A stretch of DNA of 25,135 nt from JAIVGV01 sp035295985 (GTDB lineage: Bacteria; Acidobacteriota; Blastocatellia; Pyrinomonadales; Pyrinomonadaceae), in assembly GCA_035295985.1 (NCBI GenBank), contig DATHBT010000051.1, positions 1 through 25,135 of the forward strand. The letters run 5' to 3'. Below are positions 8,712 through 22,669 of the stretch, in pieces; position 1 is the first letter of the stretch; every line of letters starts with the position of its first letter. Position numbers and translations under genes: made by a program. The notes below the pieces were generated by a model. That model worked only from the letters and a program-made list of their open reading frames with translations, did not search any database and was not told where the DNA came from.

Positions 8712-9575
8712 ATGTCTCGCAAAGAGCGCGAACCCGCGGTCGGCACGGCCTTCGAGGAGGAGGCGCGCCGCCGCGGGTTTCGTCTGGTGGCGGGCGTGGA
8801 CGAGGTGGGGCGGGGTGCGCTGGCCGGCCCCGTCGTCGCCGCGGCCGTCATCCTCGACCCGGAGCGTCCGCTGCCCAAGGGCCTCAACGACTCGAAGAAG
8901 CTGACGGCGTTGCAGCGCGAGCGCATCGCCGAAGAGCTGAAGGCGACGGCACTGTGCTACGCCGTCGGGTTAGTTTCCCCCGCGGAGATCGACCGCACGA
9001 ACATCCTCGTCGCCACCAAGCGCGCGATGTGCGATGCGCTCTCGCAGCTCTGCCCGGCGGCCGAGTTCGCTTTGATCGACGCCGTGCAACTCCGGGAGAT
9101 CGTGCTCCCGCACCGCGCGATCATACGCGGCGACTCGTGCTGCGCCTCAATCGCCGCCGCGTCGGTCGTCGCCAAGACTTACCGCGACGCGCTGATGCGC
9201 GAGCTGCACCGCGAGTTCCCGCACTACGGCTTCGACGCGCACGTCGGCTACGGCACGCGCGCCCACTGGGAGGCGCTGCGCCTGCACGGCCCGTGCGCCA
9301 TCCACCGCCGCACGTTCCGCGGCGTCGTTTCCGACCACGAACAACCTGAGGCGGCGGCATCGCCCAACGAAACGCCCGGCGCGGCGCGACCGCGCGACGA
9401 AATGTCGGGCGCGGTTTATCCGGCCGCGCCGCATACGCGAGTGACTGACGCGCACCGCGCGGAAGCGACGGCCGCGCCTCACGCGCGAGCGGCTGATCCA
9501 ACACATGAAGGTGTGACCGGTGAGACGCAGGCGCGAGAAGGGCTGGGCGAGGTCGCGGGCGGTCGGGCGGGCTGA
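8712..9575 (+). CDS. rnhB: Ribonuclease HII with C-terminal extension
   Basis: This 287-residue protein is clearly longer than typical RNase HII (~200). The catalytic core (residues ~24-210) shows VAGVDEVGRGALAGPVVAA with Asp30/Glu31, LNDSKKL, Asp123 in FALIDAV, and GDSCCASIAAASVVAKTYRD. The enzyme removes misincorporated ribonucleotides and RNA primers from DNA. After RTFRG near residue 208 the sequence becomes a ~75-residue Ala/Glu/Arg/Thr-rich tail with no recognisable domain, probably disordered. Its end overlaps the next gene by 56 bases, so the tail may have grown by stop-codon loss. The start ATG at 8712 lacks an evident Shine-Dalgarno. Confidence 0.94.
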   Translation: MSRKEREPAVGTAFEEEARRRGFRLVAGVDEVGRGALAGPVVAAAVILDPERPLPKGLNDSKKLTALQRERIAEELKATALCYAVGLVSPAEIDRTNILVATKRAMCDALSQLCPAAEFALIDAVQLREIVLPHRAIIRGDSCCASIAAASVVAKTYRDALMRELHREFPHYGFDAHVGYGTRAHWEALRLHGPCAIHRRTFRGVVSDHEQPEAAASPNETPGAARPRDEMSGAVYPAAPHTRVTDAHRAEATAAPHARAADPTHEGVTGETQAREGLGEVAGGRAG

Positions 9576-10365
9576 GCGTCTGCTCGTGCGCCGCGCGTGG
9601 CCGCGCGCGCAGATGACGCTCATCCTGATGGCGACCGGCTGCGCGGGCTTCCTCGTCTCGTTCGCGCTGCTGCGCGCGGGCCTCACGCTGATGTGGTTGC
9701 GCTACCCGCTGGCGATCCTCTGCGCCTACGCCGTCTTCCTCCTGCTGCTGCGCCTGTGGCTCGCCGCGCAGTCACGCCGGAAAGATTTTCCCGATGTCGA
9801 TGTCGATATCGCGGACGTTGATCTGACGGGCGCCGATCTGTCCGGCGTCGTCGGGCGAGGGGGCGTGTCGTCTCCCGCTCCGGGCTTGGGCGGCGCGGGT
9901 GACTTCGCGGGCGGCGGCGCGGGCGGGTCGGTGGACGGCGTGGCGGGCTTCCTCTCGAGCGGCGGCAGCAGCGGCAGCGCGGCCGGTGGTGGCGGCGGCA
10001 ACTTTCTCGACAGCATCAACCTGAATCTCGATCTAGACTTCGACGACGAAGGCTGCGGCGTCGTGCTCGCGCTCATCGCCCTCGCGCTCGCCATCCTCGC
10101 CGGCTTGGTCGTCTCCTTCTACGTCGTCTGGGCCGCGCCCGCGCTGCTGGCCGAGATACTCGTGGACGGGCTGCTCGTCGCCGGACTCTACAAGCGCGTG
10201 AAGGGTGCGGAGCGGCGGCACTGGCTGCGCGCGGCCGTGCGGCGGACGACCCTGCCCGTCCTGCTCACCATCGTCTCCTTCACGGCGGCCGGCTACGCGA
10301 TGCAGCGCGCCGTCCCGGAGGCGCGCTCGGTCGGCGAGTTCTGGAAGGCCGTCTTCGACGACTGA
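9520..10365 (+). CDS. Unrecognised membrane protein with acidic/glycine-rich loop
   Basis: This 281-residue protein starts at GTG 9520 inside the rnhB 3' end. It has a basic N-terminus, then two probable membrane segments (about residues 31-50 and 57-78), a ~95-residue hydrophilic region with an Asp-rich stretch (DVDVDIADVDLTGADLSG) and Gly/Ser-rich low-complexity sequence, an acidic patch (LNLDLDFDDEG), then hydrophobic segments at about 180-205, 208-222 and 245-262. I do not recognise the family. The position after rnhB is often taken by yraN; this is not YraN. The start is not certain: residues 1-25 are Arg-rich, and ATG at 9613 is an alternative that would remove the overlap and keep all membrane segments. 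Confidence 0.65.
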   Translation: MRRRREKGWARSRAVGRAERLLVRRAWPRAQMTLILMATGCAGFLVSFALLRAGLTLMWLRYPLAILCAYAVFLLLLRLWLAAQSRRKDFPDVDVDIADVDLTGADLSGVVGRGGVSSPAPGLGGAGDFAGGGAGGSVDGVAGFLSSGGSSGSAAGGGGGNFLDSINLNLDLDFDDEGCGVVLALIALALAILAGLVVSFYVVWAAPALLAEILVDGLLVAGLYKRVKGAERRHWLRAAVRRTTLPVLLTIVSFTAAGYAMQRAVPEARSVGEFWKAVFDD

Positions 10366-10466
10366 AGCCGCCGGCCGTCGCGCGTGGGCCGCGCCCGCGT
10401 GTTAAACTCCGAACGCGCCTCTCACTTCAAGCAGTCTTCAACTCGAACTAAAACGGGGGCGCGCCC

Positions 10467-11609
10467 TTGTCCGCCTTGCACATCGCCATAGACGCCCACT
10501 CCGTCGGGACGGGTCTGGCCGGCAACGAGACTTACGTCGCCAGCCTCGTCGAGGCGTTGGCCGAGATCGACGGGGAAAACCGCTACACGCTCTACGTGAC
10601 GAAGCCCGAGGCGGTCGAGCGCTTCCACGGGCGCTGGCCGAACTTCCAAGTGCGCCGCACGCTCCCGCACACGCCCCTGGTTCGCGTCCCCGTGACGCTC
10701 TCGGCCGAGCTGCGCCGCCGGCCCGTTGACGTGCTGCACGTGCAGTACACCGCGCCGCCCGCCGCGCCCTGCCCCGTCGTCGCCACCATCCACGATCTGT
10801 CGTTCGAGCACCTGCCGGCCACCTTCAAGCGGCGGAGCTGGATGCAACTGCGCCTCACCGTCAGGCGCACGGCGCGGCGGGCGCGCGAGGTCGTCACGCT
10901 CTCCGAGTTCTCGCGCCGCGATCTCGTCGAGACCTACGGGCTGCCGCCGGAGCGCGTGACGGTGACGCCGGCCGCCGCCGCGCCGCGCTTCCGGCCCGCA
11001 TCTACGGAAGAAATTCAACGGGTGCGACACCTTTACGGCATCACCCGCGAGTACGTTCTCGCCGTCGGCTCGATCCAGCCGCGCAAGAACCTCGCCCGGC
11101 TCTTCGCGGCCTACGCGGGCTTGCGCCGCGCGCGCGGCGGCGATAAGCTGCCGCAACTCGCCGTCGTCGGCAAGCGCGCCTGGCTCTACGAGGAGACGCT
11201 GCGGGCGGCCCGCGAGTGGGGCATCGACCGGGAGGTGATCTTTACAGGCTACGTGCCCGAAGCCGACCTGCCCGCGCTCTATTCCGGCGCGCTCTGCTTC
11301 GCCTACCCCTCGTACTTCGAGGGCTTCGGCCTGCCCCCGCTCGAGGCGATGGCCTGCGGCACGCCCGTCGTCGCGGCCGACCGGACGAGCCTGCCCGAGG
11401 TGGTCGGCGACGCTGGCCTGCTGGTCAACCCCTTCGACGCCGAAGAGATCGCCGGCGCCATCGGGCGGCTCATCGACGACGAACACCTGCGCGCCGCGCT
11501 CGCGAAGCGCGGCACCGAGCGCGCCGCACTCTTCGACTGGCGCGACACCGCGCGGCGAACTCTAGAGGTCTATCAACGAGCCACAGGAGGAACGATGAAG
11601 GCGGAATGA
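10467..11609 (+). CDS. GT4-family glycosyltransferase (mannosyltransferase-like)
   Basis: This is a 380-residue GT-B glycosyltransferase. The N-terminal Rossmann half begins LHIAIDAHSVGTGLAGNETYV and contains HDLSFEHLP. The C-terminal nucleotide-sugar half has VGSIQPRKNL, VVGKRAW, FTGYVPEADLPALYSGA and the EX7E donor motif in FEGFGLPPLEAMACGTPVVA. Such enzymes transfer a sugar from an NDP-sugar onto a lipid-linked or polysaccharide acceptor at the cytoplasmic membrane. The start is TTG at 10467, preceded by a G-rich stretch at 10455-10460. The final codons (MKAE) and the stop are contributed by the outer repeat arm at 11594-11623. With the next gene it suggests a small surface-polysaccharide locus; the sugar is unknown. 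Confidence 0.9.
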   Translation: MSALHIAIDAHSVGTGLAGNETYVASLVEALAEIDGENRYTLYVTKPEAVERFHGRWPNFQVRRTLPHTPLVRVPVTLSAELRRRPVDVLHVQYTAPPAAPCPVVATIHDLSFEHLPATFKRRSWMQLRLTVRRTARRAREVVTLSEFSRRDLVETYGLPPERVTVTPAAAAPRFRPASTEEIQRVRHLYGITREYVLAVGSIQPRKNLARLFAAYAGLRRARGGDKLPQLAVVGKRAWLYEETLRAAREWGIDREVIFTGYVPEADLPALYSGALCFAYPSYFEGFGLPPLEAMACGTPVVAADRTSLPEVVGDAGLLVNPFDAEEIAGAIGRLIDDEHLRAALAKRGTERAALFDWRDTARRTLEVYQRATGGTMKAE

Positions 11610-11781
11610 TGAATGATGAATTAGAATTTGTCCGTGGTCAGTTGTCAGTCGTCCGTTGTTTGAGCTTTATCGGCTCGACGCCAGCGACGTAACTCTAAAG
11701 CTGATGCAGCACATGCAACGGACAACTGACCACGGGTGACTGACCAGCCTTTAATTCATCATTCATCATTCCGCCTTCATC
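11594..11781. repeat. Nested inverted repeats: AATGATG-type outer element with GTCAGTT-type inner element
   Basis: The outer arms 11594-11623 and 11752-11781 are perfect 30-bp reverse complements containing tandem AATGATG units. Inside, GTCCGTG, GTCAGTT, GTCAGTC, GTCCGTT (11630-11657) form the left arm of a second element; GTGGTCAGTTGTC at 11634-11646 pairs perfectly with 11721-11733. The inner element belongs to the same family as elements at 5959-6047 and 18442-18536. The outer left arm overlaps the end of the first glycosyltransferase gene. Confidence 0.9.
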
Positions 11782-11790
11782 ATTTCAGTC

Positions 11791-12981
11791 ATGCGGATCG
11801 CCATCTTGGGGACGCGGGGCGTCCCCGCCAGCTACGGGGGCTTCGAGACCTTCGCCGAGCAGTTGTCCACGAGGCTGGCCGCGCGCGGCCACCACGTGAC
11901 GGTCTATTGCCGGTCGCACTACGTCTCGCCCCGCCAGTTGGAGTTCCGCGGCGTCCACCTGAAAGTCCTCCCCACCATCCGCCACAAGTACTTCGACACG
12001 GTCGTCCACACCTTCGTCTCCGCACTCCACTCGGCCGGCTCGCGTTACGACGCCGCGCTCATCTGCAACGCCGCCAACGCCCCGTTCGCGACCATCCTGC
12101 GCGCGGCGGGCACGCCCGTCGCCATCAACGTGGACGGCTTAGAGCACAAGCGCAAGAAGTGGAACTGGATGGCGCGCCGCTACTACCTCGTCGCCGAAAA
12201 GCTCTCCACAGTCTTGCCGAACGAGACTGTCACGGACGCGCGCGTCATACAGGACTACTACCTCGCGCGCTACAACCACCCGACGACGATGATCGCCTAC
12301 GGCGCGGAGGTACAGCGCACGCTCGACCGCGCGGCCGTCCGGCGCTGGGGCGTCGAGCCGAACCGCTACGTGCTCTACGTCTCGCGCCTTGAGCCGGAGA
12401 ACAACGCGCACCTCGTCATCGAGGCGTTCAAGCGGGTGCGGACGCCGCACAAGCTCGTCATCGTCGGCGACGCGCCCTACGCGCACGAGTACATCCGCTC
12501 GCTCAAAGAGAGCGCGCGGCGCGACCCGCGGATCATCTTCACGAGCTTCGTCTTCGGCGACGCCTACCGCGCCCTGCAACAGAACGCCTACTGCTACGTC
12601 CACGCCACGGAGGTCGGAGGCACGCACCCGGCGCTCGTCGAGGCGATGGGCTTCGGCAACTGCGTGCTCACTCTGGCCGCGCCGGAGAACGTCGAGGTCG
12701 TCGGCGACGCCGGCATCACTTGGGCCGACGCCGCCGATCTCGAATCGAAACTGCGCGCCGTCTTGAGGGACGGCGCCATCGTCGCCGCCTACCGCCAGCG
12801 CGCGCAGAGGCGCGTCGGCCGCCACTACGACTGGGAGCACGTCGTCGATCAGTACGAAAACCTCTTCGCCCGCATGGCCGGCCGGCCCGAGCCGCACCCG
12901 GCCGGGTTTCTTGTTGGTGCGCGCGACGAGGCCGACGCGGCGGACGAACGACGGCCCGCGCCCGCCGTCGAAAAATCCTGA
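11791..12981 (+). CDS. DUF1972-type glycosyltransferase (putative rhamnosyltransferase)
   Basis: This is a 396-residue GT-B enzyme. Its opening, MRIAILGTRGVPASYGGFET, is the signature of the DUF1972 group, some members of which are rhamnosyltransferases in capsule synthesis. Further marks are INVDGLEHKRKKW, LYVSRLEPENN in the C-terminal half, and HATEVGGTHPALVEAMGFGN, where the usual EX7E motif keeps only its second Glu in register. The last ~35 residues are a Pro/Ala/Asp-rich tail. The ATG at 11791 directly follows the nested repeat and has no clear Shine-Dalgarno. It probably acts with the preceding glycosyltransferase on the same glycan. Donor and acceptor sugars cannot be read from sequence. 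Confidence 0.9.
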   Translation: MRIAILGTRGVPASYGGFETFAEQLSTRLAARGHHVTVYCRSHYVSPRQLEFRGVHLKVLPTIRHKYFDTVVHTFVSALHSAGSRYDAALICNAANAPFATILRAAGTPVAINVDGLEHKRKKWNWMARRYYLVAEKLSTVLPNETVTDARVIQDYYLARYNHPTTMIAYGAEVQRTLDRAAVRRWGVEPNRYVLYVSRLEPENNAHLVIEAFKRVRTPHKLVIVGDAPYAHEYIRSLKESARRDPRIIFTSFVFGDAYRALQQNAYCYVHATEVGGTHPALVEAMGFGNCVLTLAAPENVEVVGDAGITWADAADLESKLRAVLRDGAIVAAYRQRAQRRVGRHYDWEHVVDQYENLFARMAGRPEPHPAGFLVGARDEADAADERRPAPAVEKS

Positions 12982-12991
12982 CCCCGAACTC

Positions 12992-13075
12992 GGCACGCGC
13001 CGGGGGTTTCGGGCCGAAAGTCGGAGCGGGAGGGCGATCAAGTGATCGCCCTCCCGCTCCGACTTTGCGCGTGCC
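12992..13075. terminator. Bidirectional terminator palindrome between convergent genes
   Basis: The arms 13017-13040 and 13043-13066 are a perfect 24-bp inverted repeat with a 2-base centre. An outer pair GGCACGCGC (12992-13000) / GCGCGTGCC (13067-13075) flanks it. The stem begins with AAAG and ends with CTTT, so a short U-run follows the hairpin on either strand. It sits 11 bases after the plus-strand stop and 36 bases after the minus-strand stop. Confidence 0.75.
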
Positions 13076-13110
13076 GCGCCGCACTGGCGCAGAGTGGTTC
13101 GTTCGCCCCC

Positions 13111-13959
13111 CTATTTCACGGCCTTCGCGCTGGCGGGTTTCTCGAAGAGCGCGTCGGGGGCGCGCTGGTTGAACTCGACCGAGTCGTAGTTGATGCGGCT
13201 CGTCTGGACGCCGGCGCGGTAGTGGTCGATGACGAAGGGGACGGTCACGCCCGAGAACGTCATGTGGCGCAGGAAGCGATCCTCCTCCAACTGCTCCTCG
13301 CCCTCTTTGTTCTTGCGCTTGTAGGAGACTTTGGCGGGCAGGAAGTCGCGCGCGCCGAACTCGTAATCGACCGCGAACCCGTCGGGGTAGGTCAGGCGCA
13401 CGGCCTCGTTCCGACGCGCCAGCCCGGCCTCGCGCCGGCCCGCGTAGGTGAGCCGCGCGCCCTCCTTGCGCCACCAGCCGCGGAGCAGGCTGTCCAGGCT
13501 CGTCCGCATCGTGATACGAAAATCCTCGATCTGTTCGGGCCTCATGTCGTGGAGCGACTTCGCCATCCCGTCGTAAATCCAGCCCGTCGCGTCCGCGCCC
13601 ACGCCGACGTTCGTCTGGATGCTGCGCACCCCCCGCGAGCGGAACTCCGTGCGCTCGCGGTCGGGGAAGGCGAGGTAGTCGAGGAAGGCGACGAGATCGC
13701 CGGGCACGCCCTTCGCGTACGGCGTGTAGTTGCCGCGCCCGACGACCGTGCGGACGTTCAGGTACGCGGCCCCGCCCACCGCCTCGACCGCGCGCTTGAT
13801 GATCGACTCGGCGCGCTCGTCCGTCTCGGCGGCTGCGGCAATGTTGACTTCGACCTTCGGGGGCGCGTTGCCCGCCGGACTCTGCGCCGCGACGGCGTGC
13901 GCGGCCGAGAGTGCGAGCAGCGCGAGCAGCGCGGGCCGTGGGAAAAATTTCAGGGGCAT
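13111..13959 (-). CDS. Secreted protein, possibly LolA/outer-membrane lipoprotein-sorting-like
   Basis: This 282-residue protein starts with a Sec signal peptide: basic MPLKFFPR, a hydrophobic Leu/Ala core, and a cleavage site near AHAVAAQ (residue ~25). The mature part begins with a helix (AESIIKRAVEAVGG), followed by alternating strands such as VRTVVGRGNYTPY, RTEFRSRGV and GWIYDGMAK, and ends with the short strands DSVEFNQRAPDALFEKP. This helix-then-beta layout and the final N....P..LF.. segment resemble periplasmic LolA/LolB-fold proteins common in Acidobacteria; the resemblance is from memory and the family call is tentative. The ATG has AAGAAG upstream. It is the last gene of the minus-strand block and follows the terminator at 14035-14077, so it may have its own promoter. 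Confidence 0.7.
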   Translation of the reverse strand: MPLKFFPRPALLALLALSAAHAVAAQSPAGNAPPKVEVNIAAAAETDERAESIIKRAVEAVGGAAYLNVRTVVGRGNYTPYAKGVPGDLVAFLDYLAFPDRERTEFRSRGVRSIQTNVGVGADATGWIYDGMAKSLHDMRPEQIEDFRITMRTSLDSLLRGWWRKEGARLTYAGRREAGLARRNEAVRLTYPDGFAVDYEFGARDFLPAKVSYKRKNKEGEEQLEEDRFLRHMTFSGVTVPFVIDHYRAGVQTSRINYDSVEFNQRAPDALFEKPASAKAVK

Positions 13960-14034
13960 GATCTTCTTTCCGTTGAGTGTGGAAACGGGTTCCGGCTCGC
14001 CGCCGGCTTCCGAGATTTAGAAGCGCGGACGCGG

Positions 14035-14077
14035 GAAAGGGTTTCAACGACTTCGGGAGAATCGCTGAAACCCTTTC
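14035..14077 (-). terminator. Hairpin terminator after the Clp unfoldase gene
   Basis: GAAAGGGTTTCA (14035-14046) is the perfect reverse complement of 14066-14077, a 12-bp stem with a 19-nt loop, 30 bases downstream of the Clp stop codon on the minus strand. No long U-run follows, so the efficiency is uncertain. Confidence 0.6.
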
Positions 14078-14106
14078 GGTAACGCAAGCCGCGCGCGCCG
14101 GGCGCG

Positions 14107-16416
<2,310 letters not shown>

Positions 16417-16459
16417 TTCAAACCCTCTTGATCTAACAGACGCGAGCCAGTTCGCGGCT

Positions 16460-16509
16460 GAAGAAAGAAACCCGCCGGACGCCGCCGAAGAAGTCGAACG
16501 TCCGACGGG
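16460..16509 (-). terminator. Intrinsic-terminator-like hairpin in the Clp 5' leader (possible attenuator)
   Basis: On the minus strand CCCGTCGGACG (16509-16499) can pair with CGTCCGGCGGG (16481-16471) in an 11-bp stem with one G-U pair and a 17-nt loop, followed at once by TTTCTTTCTT. It lies between the probable promoter (16615-16646) and the ribosome binding site (16428-16423). Confidence 0.6.
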
Positions 16510-16614
16510 CCGCGATACCTTTTTCCTATCCAAAAAACCTGTCGCCGCGTGCCGCCAGTTCGGCTTTTGTTAGATGCCGCGAGGGTGTGCCCCGTTGCGT
16601 TTCGGGACACGCTC

Positions 16615-16646
16615 ATCATAGCACACGGCGGGGCAGCAAATATCAA
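16615..16646 (-). promoter_or_regulatory. Extended -10 promoter of the Clp unfoldase gene
   Basis: On the minus strand TGCTATGAT (16623-16615) fits an extended -10 element; TTGATA at 16646-16641 is a possible -35 at a long 20-bp spacing. Transcription would start near 16608, leaving a leader of ~190 nt before ATG 16416. Confidence 0.55.
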
Positions 16647-16781
16647 GCCAAAAATTTCGGAGTCCGCCGCCCCCGCCCCTCGCACGCGATCCGAAAACTC
16701 TACGCCCGGCGCGCGGGCTTCGGATTGTCACGCGGGTGTGACGGGGGCCGACGGACTCCGTGTGTCAACGCGAAGCGAGAG

Positions 16782-18422
<1,641 letters not shown>

Positions 18423-18441
18423 TTTTAGTCTCCTTGAAAAT

Positions 18442-18536
18442 GTCCGTTGTCCGTAGTCAGTCGTCTCGTGCCGTTCGATCTCGAATGACCGCCGCGCCGC
18501 TCGCTAACAACTGACGGCGGACGACCGACGACTGAC
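18442..18536. repeat. Heptad-repeat inverted element (GTCCGTT/GTCAGTC units) between grpE and groEL
   Basis: GTCCGTT, GTCCGTA, GTCAGTC, GTCTCGT (18442-18469) face ACAACTG, ACGGCGG, ACGACCG, ACGACTG (18507-18534). GTCAGTCGTC at 18456-18465 pairs perfectly with 18527-18536. It belongs to the same unit family as elements at 5959-6047 and 11630-11733. Confidence 0.8.
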
Positions 18537-18543
18537 GAATCTT

Positions 18544-19215
18544 TCAATCGCCCGCGGCCTGCGCGCCGCCGCCGCTCGCGCGGCCGACCTGCACGCGCGC
18601 CGGGCGGAGTAGCTGGCTCCCGATCTTGTAGCCGCGCGAATGCTCGGCCGTGACCGTGTTGTCGCGCCCCGGCTCGACCTCGACGGTGTCAACGGCCTCA
18701 TGCAGTTCGGGGTTGAAGGGCTGTCCGACCGACTCGACCGGCTCGACGCCCGCCGCGCCGAGGGCCGACTCGAAGCCGGCGAGCGTGCCGCGCAGGCCGT
18801 CCAGCAGGCTTTCGAGCGTGCCGCCCTGCTCGGCCGCGTCGAGCGCGCGACGGAGGTTGTCAACGACGGGCAGCAGGGAAGTGATGAAGTTCGCCTTCTC
18901 GCGCGTCACCCGCTCGTCGGCGTTGCGGTTCAGGCGGCGGCGCACCTCGTCCGTCTCGCGCTGCAACTCGGCGCGCACCTGCTCGAAGCGCGACTGCACG
19001 TCCTGCGCCTTCTGTTCGGCCGCGCGCGTTCTGGCCTCCAACTCCTCGACGTACTTCGGCTTCAGGCTCGGCTCCTCGGCCGCGGCCTCGTCAACTCGGA
19101 CGCCCTCCGCCTCGTCGAAGTGCACGCGCCTGCGGTCGCGCACGCGCACCCCGCCCTCGTCGCGGCCCTCCTCGTCCCTGCGCTCGGACTCCTCCGCCCT
19201 CTGTCTCTTCTGCAT
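18544..19215 (-). CDS. grpE: Nucleotide exchange factor GrpE
   Basis: This 223-residue protein is the exchange factor that makes DnaK release ADP. The first ~60 residues are highly charged. A long coiled coil follows (about 60-125, rich in Glu/Arg/Gln), then the four-helix region with FITSLLPVVDNLRRALDAA and the C-terminal beta domain with GQPFNPELHEAV, a GY pair in SRGYKIGSQLLRPARVQV. It ends in a Gly/Ala tail. ATG at 19215 is used; the only G-rich sequence upstream (GAGGGG) is distant. It lies between the second hsp20 and groEL in the minus-strand chaperone block. Its partners dnaK and dnaJ are not in this window. Confidence 0.94.
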   Translation of the reverse strand: MQKRQRAEESERRDEEGRDEGGVRVRDRRRVHFDEAEGVRVDEAAAEEPSLKPKYVEELEARTRAAEQKAQDVQSRFEQVRAELQRETDEVRRRLNRNADERVTREKANFITSLLPVVDNLRRALDAAEQGGTLESLLDGLRGTLAGFESALGAAGVEPVESVGQPFNPELHEAVDTVEVEPGRDNTVTAEHSRGYKIGSQLLRPARVQVGRASGGGAQAAGD

Positions 19216-19257
19216 GACTGCTTAACTTTACCCCTCGAAGAAAGATAGCAAACTACC

Positions 19258-19331
19258 GTGAACCGTAACAGGCGACGGGTGACAGGTAAAAACCTTGCTC
19301 TCTCCTGTCACCCATCACGGTTCACCCGGCA
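19258..19331. repeat. Heptad-repeat inverted element (GTGACAG-type units) between hsp20 and grpE
   Basis: GTGAACC, GTAACAG, GCGACGG, GTGACAG (19258-19285) face CCTGTCA, CCCATCA, CGGTTCA, CCCGGCA (19304-19331). GGGTGACAGG (19277-19286) pairs perfectly with 19304-19313, and GTGAACCGT (19258-19266) with 19317-19325. Confidence 0.8.
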
Positions 19332-19337
19332 CGGCGT

Positions 19338-19796
19338 TCATTTAATCTCGATCTTGACTTTGCCCGACGGCCGCGCGGCGCGCTTTGGGAGGCGGAGTCT
19401 GAGCACCCCGTCCTTGTATTCGGCCGCGATGCGCTTTTGATCGACGTTGGGCGGGAGCGGGCCGAAGCGGCTGGCGAAGCGGCCCGACGGGCGGTGCCCG
19501 CGCCCGCGCCGCTGCCCATCGTCGGCCGCGCGCTCGCCGCGGACGGTCAGGCGGTTGTCGTCGATGCCCACGTCGAGCGAGTTGCGGTCGATGCCCGGCA
19601 GGTCAATCGCGATGACGAACGAGTCGTCGGTCTCGTAAACGTCCGAAGCCGGCGTCCAGTCGGCGCGCTCGATGTCGTCCTCGCGCGCGGCGTTCCGCTG
19701 ATCGGCCGCGTTGCCCGCCATGTCCTCGAACAGTCGATTCAGGCGATCCTGTAGAGCCGCGTAGTCGCGCCAGTCGCCCCAGTTGTTGTGCGCCAT
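19338..19796 (-). CDS. Small heat-shock protein, Hsp20/alpha-crystallin family (second copy)
   Basis: This is a 152-residue holdase that binds unfolding proteins without ATP. The N-terminal arm (DYAALQDRLNRLFEDM) is followed by the alpha-crystallin domain from ~45: DWTPASDVYETDDSFVI, DLPGIDRNSLDVGI, and the GVLRLRLPK hallmark near residue 135. The C-terminal IxI motif appears as IEI in the last residues, used for oligomer contacts. ATG at 19796 is supported by AGGAGG eight bases upstream. An in-frame opening continues far upstream into clpB but lacks conserved sequence. The gene follows clpB by 107 bases on the same strand. The repeated-arginine segment after residue 85 is unusual for the domain loop. 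Confidence 0.93.
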   Translation of the reverse strand: MAHNNWGDWRDYAALQDRLNRLFEDMAGNAADQRNAAREDDIERADWTPASDVYETDDSFVIAIDLPGIDRNSLDVGIDDNRLTVRGERAADDGQRRGRGHRPSGRFASRFGPLPPNVDQKRIAAEYKDGVLRLRLPKRAARPSGKVKIEIK

Positions 19797-19903
19797 CTTC
19801 GAGCCTCCTGGTTTGCAGCCGGCGAACGGGGACAGGGGAATCGCGTAAGCGCGCGGCGCGCGGCTGCCATGCTTGCCTCCCGACATGAAATCATCCTCGC
19901 GCG

Positions 19904-22498
<2,595 letters not shown>

Positions 22499-22585
22499 GA
22501 TTGCTGAAACCTACTTCTGCGAACCGCAACTTACCTCTACGAAGCCTGACCGCGAACTCGCGTGTGCGAGCCTCTGACCCGTGCG

Positions 22586-22627
22586 CGCGGGACGGCGGGC
22601 GGAAGTCCCGCCGCGCGCCGTCCCGCG
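22586..22627 (-). terminator. Hairpin between the first hsp20 and clpB
   Basis: CGCGGGACGGC (22586-22596) is the perfect reverse complement of 22617-22627, an 11-bp stem with further GC pairing in the loop, 42 bases after the hsp20 stop. There is no clear U-tract, so it could instead be a processing or partial termination site that lowers clpB relative to hsp20. Confidence 0.5.
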
Positions 22628-22669
22628 TAACTCATTCGGTCTTCTTACTACTCACTCGCCGGCCGCGCC

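Larger units (their letters stand above)
16417..16781 (-). other. Intergenic leader between groEL and the Clp unfoldase gene
   Basis: This 365-base gap holds the promoter at 16615-16646, the leader terminator at 16460-16509, a small CGCGA/TCGCG hairpin at 16441-16456 close to the ribosome binding site, and no heptad repeat element. No separate gene is visible. No CIRCE or HAIR operator was seen. Confidence 0.6.

Noticed and set aside
10390..10410. TGTTAAACT as an extended -10 promoter for the first glycosyltransferase
   Set aside because: Only a partial -10 match and no recognisable -35 hexamer upstream, so it is not listed as a feature.
16417..16533. In-frame 39-residue N-terminal extension of the Clp unfoldase from TTG 16533
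   Set aside because: It would translate through the leader terminator, has no ribosome binding site or family similarity, and ATG 16416 has AGAGGG at good spacing and begins the conserved Clp_N domain.
18423..18543. CIRCE operator or groES upstream of groEL
   Set aside because: No TTAGCACTC-N9-GAGTGCTAA-like dyad is present, and the 121-base gap is filled by a heptad repeat element with no room for groES.
19766..19890. Small minus-strand ORF with a GGGAGG site just upstream of and overlapping hsp20
   Set aside because: About 41 residues of Arg/Ala/Thr-rich sequence out of frame with hsp20, with no conserved features; a chance upstream ORF is more likely, although a translational role cannot be excluded.
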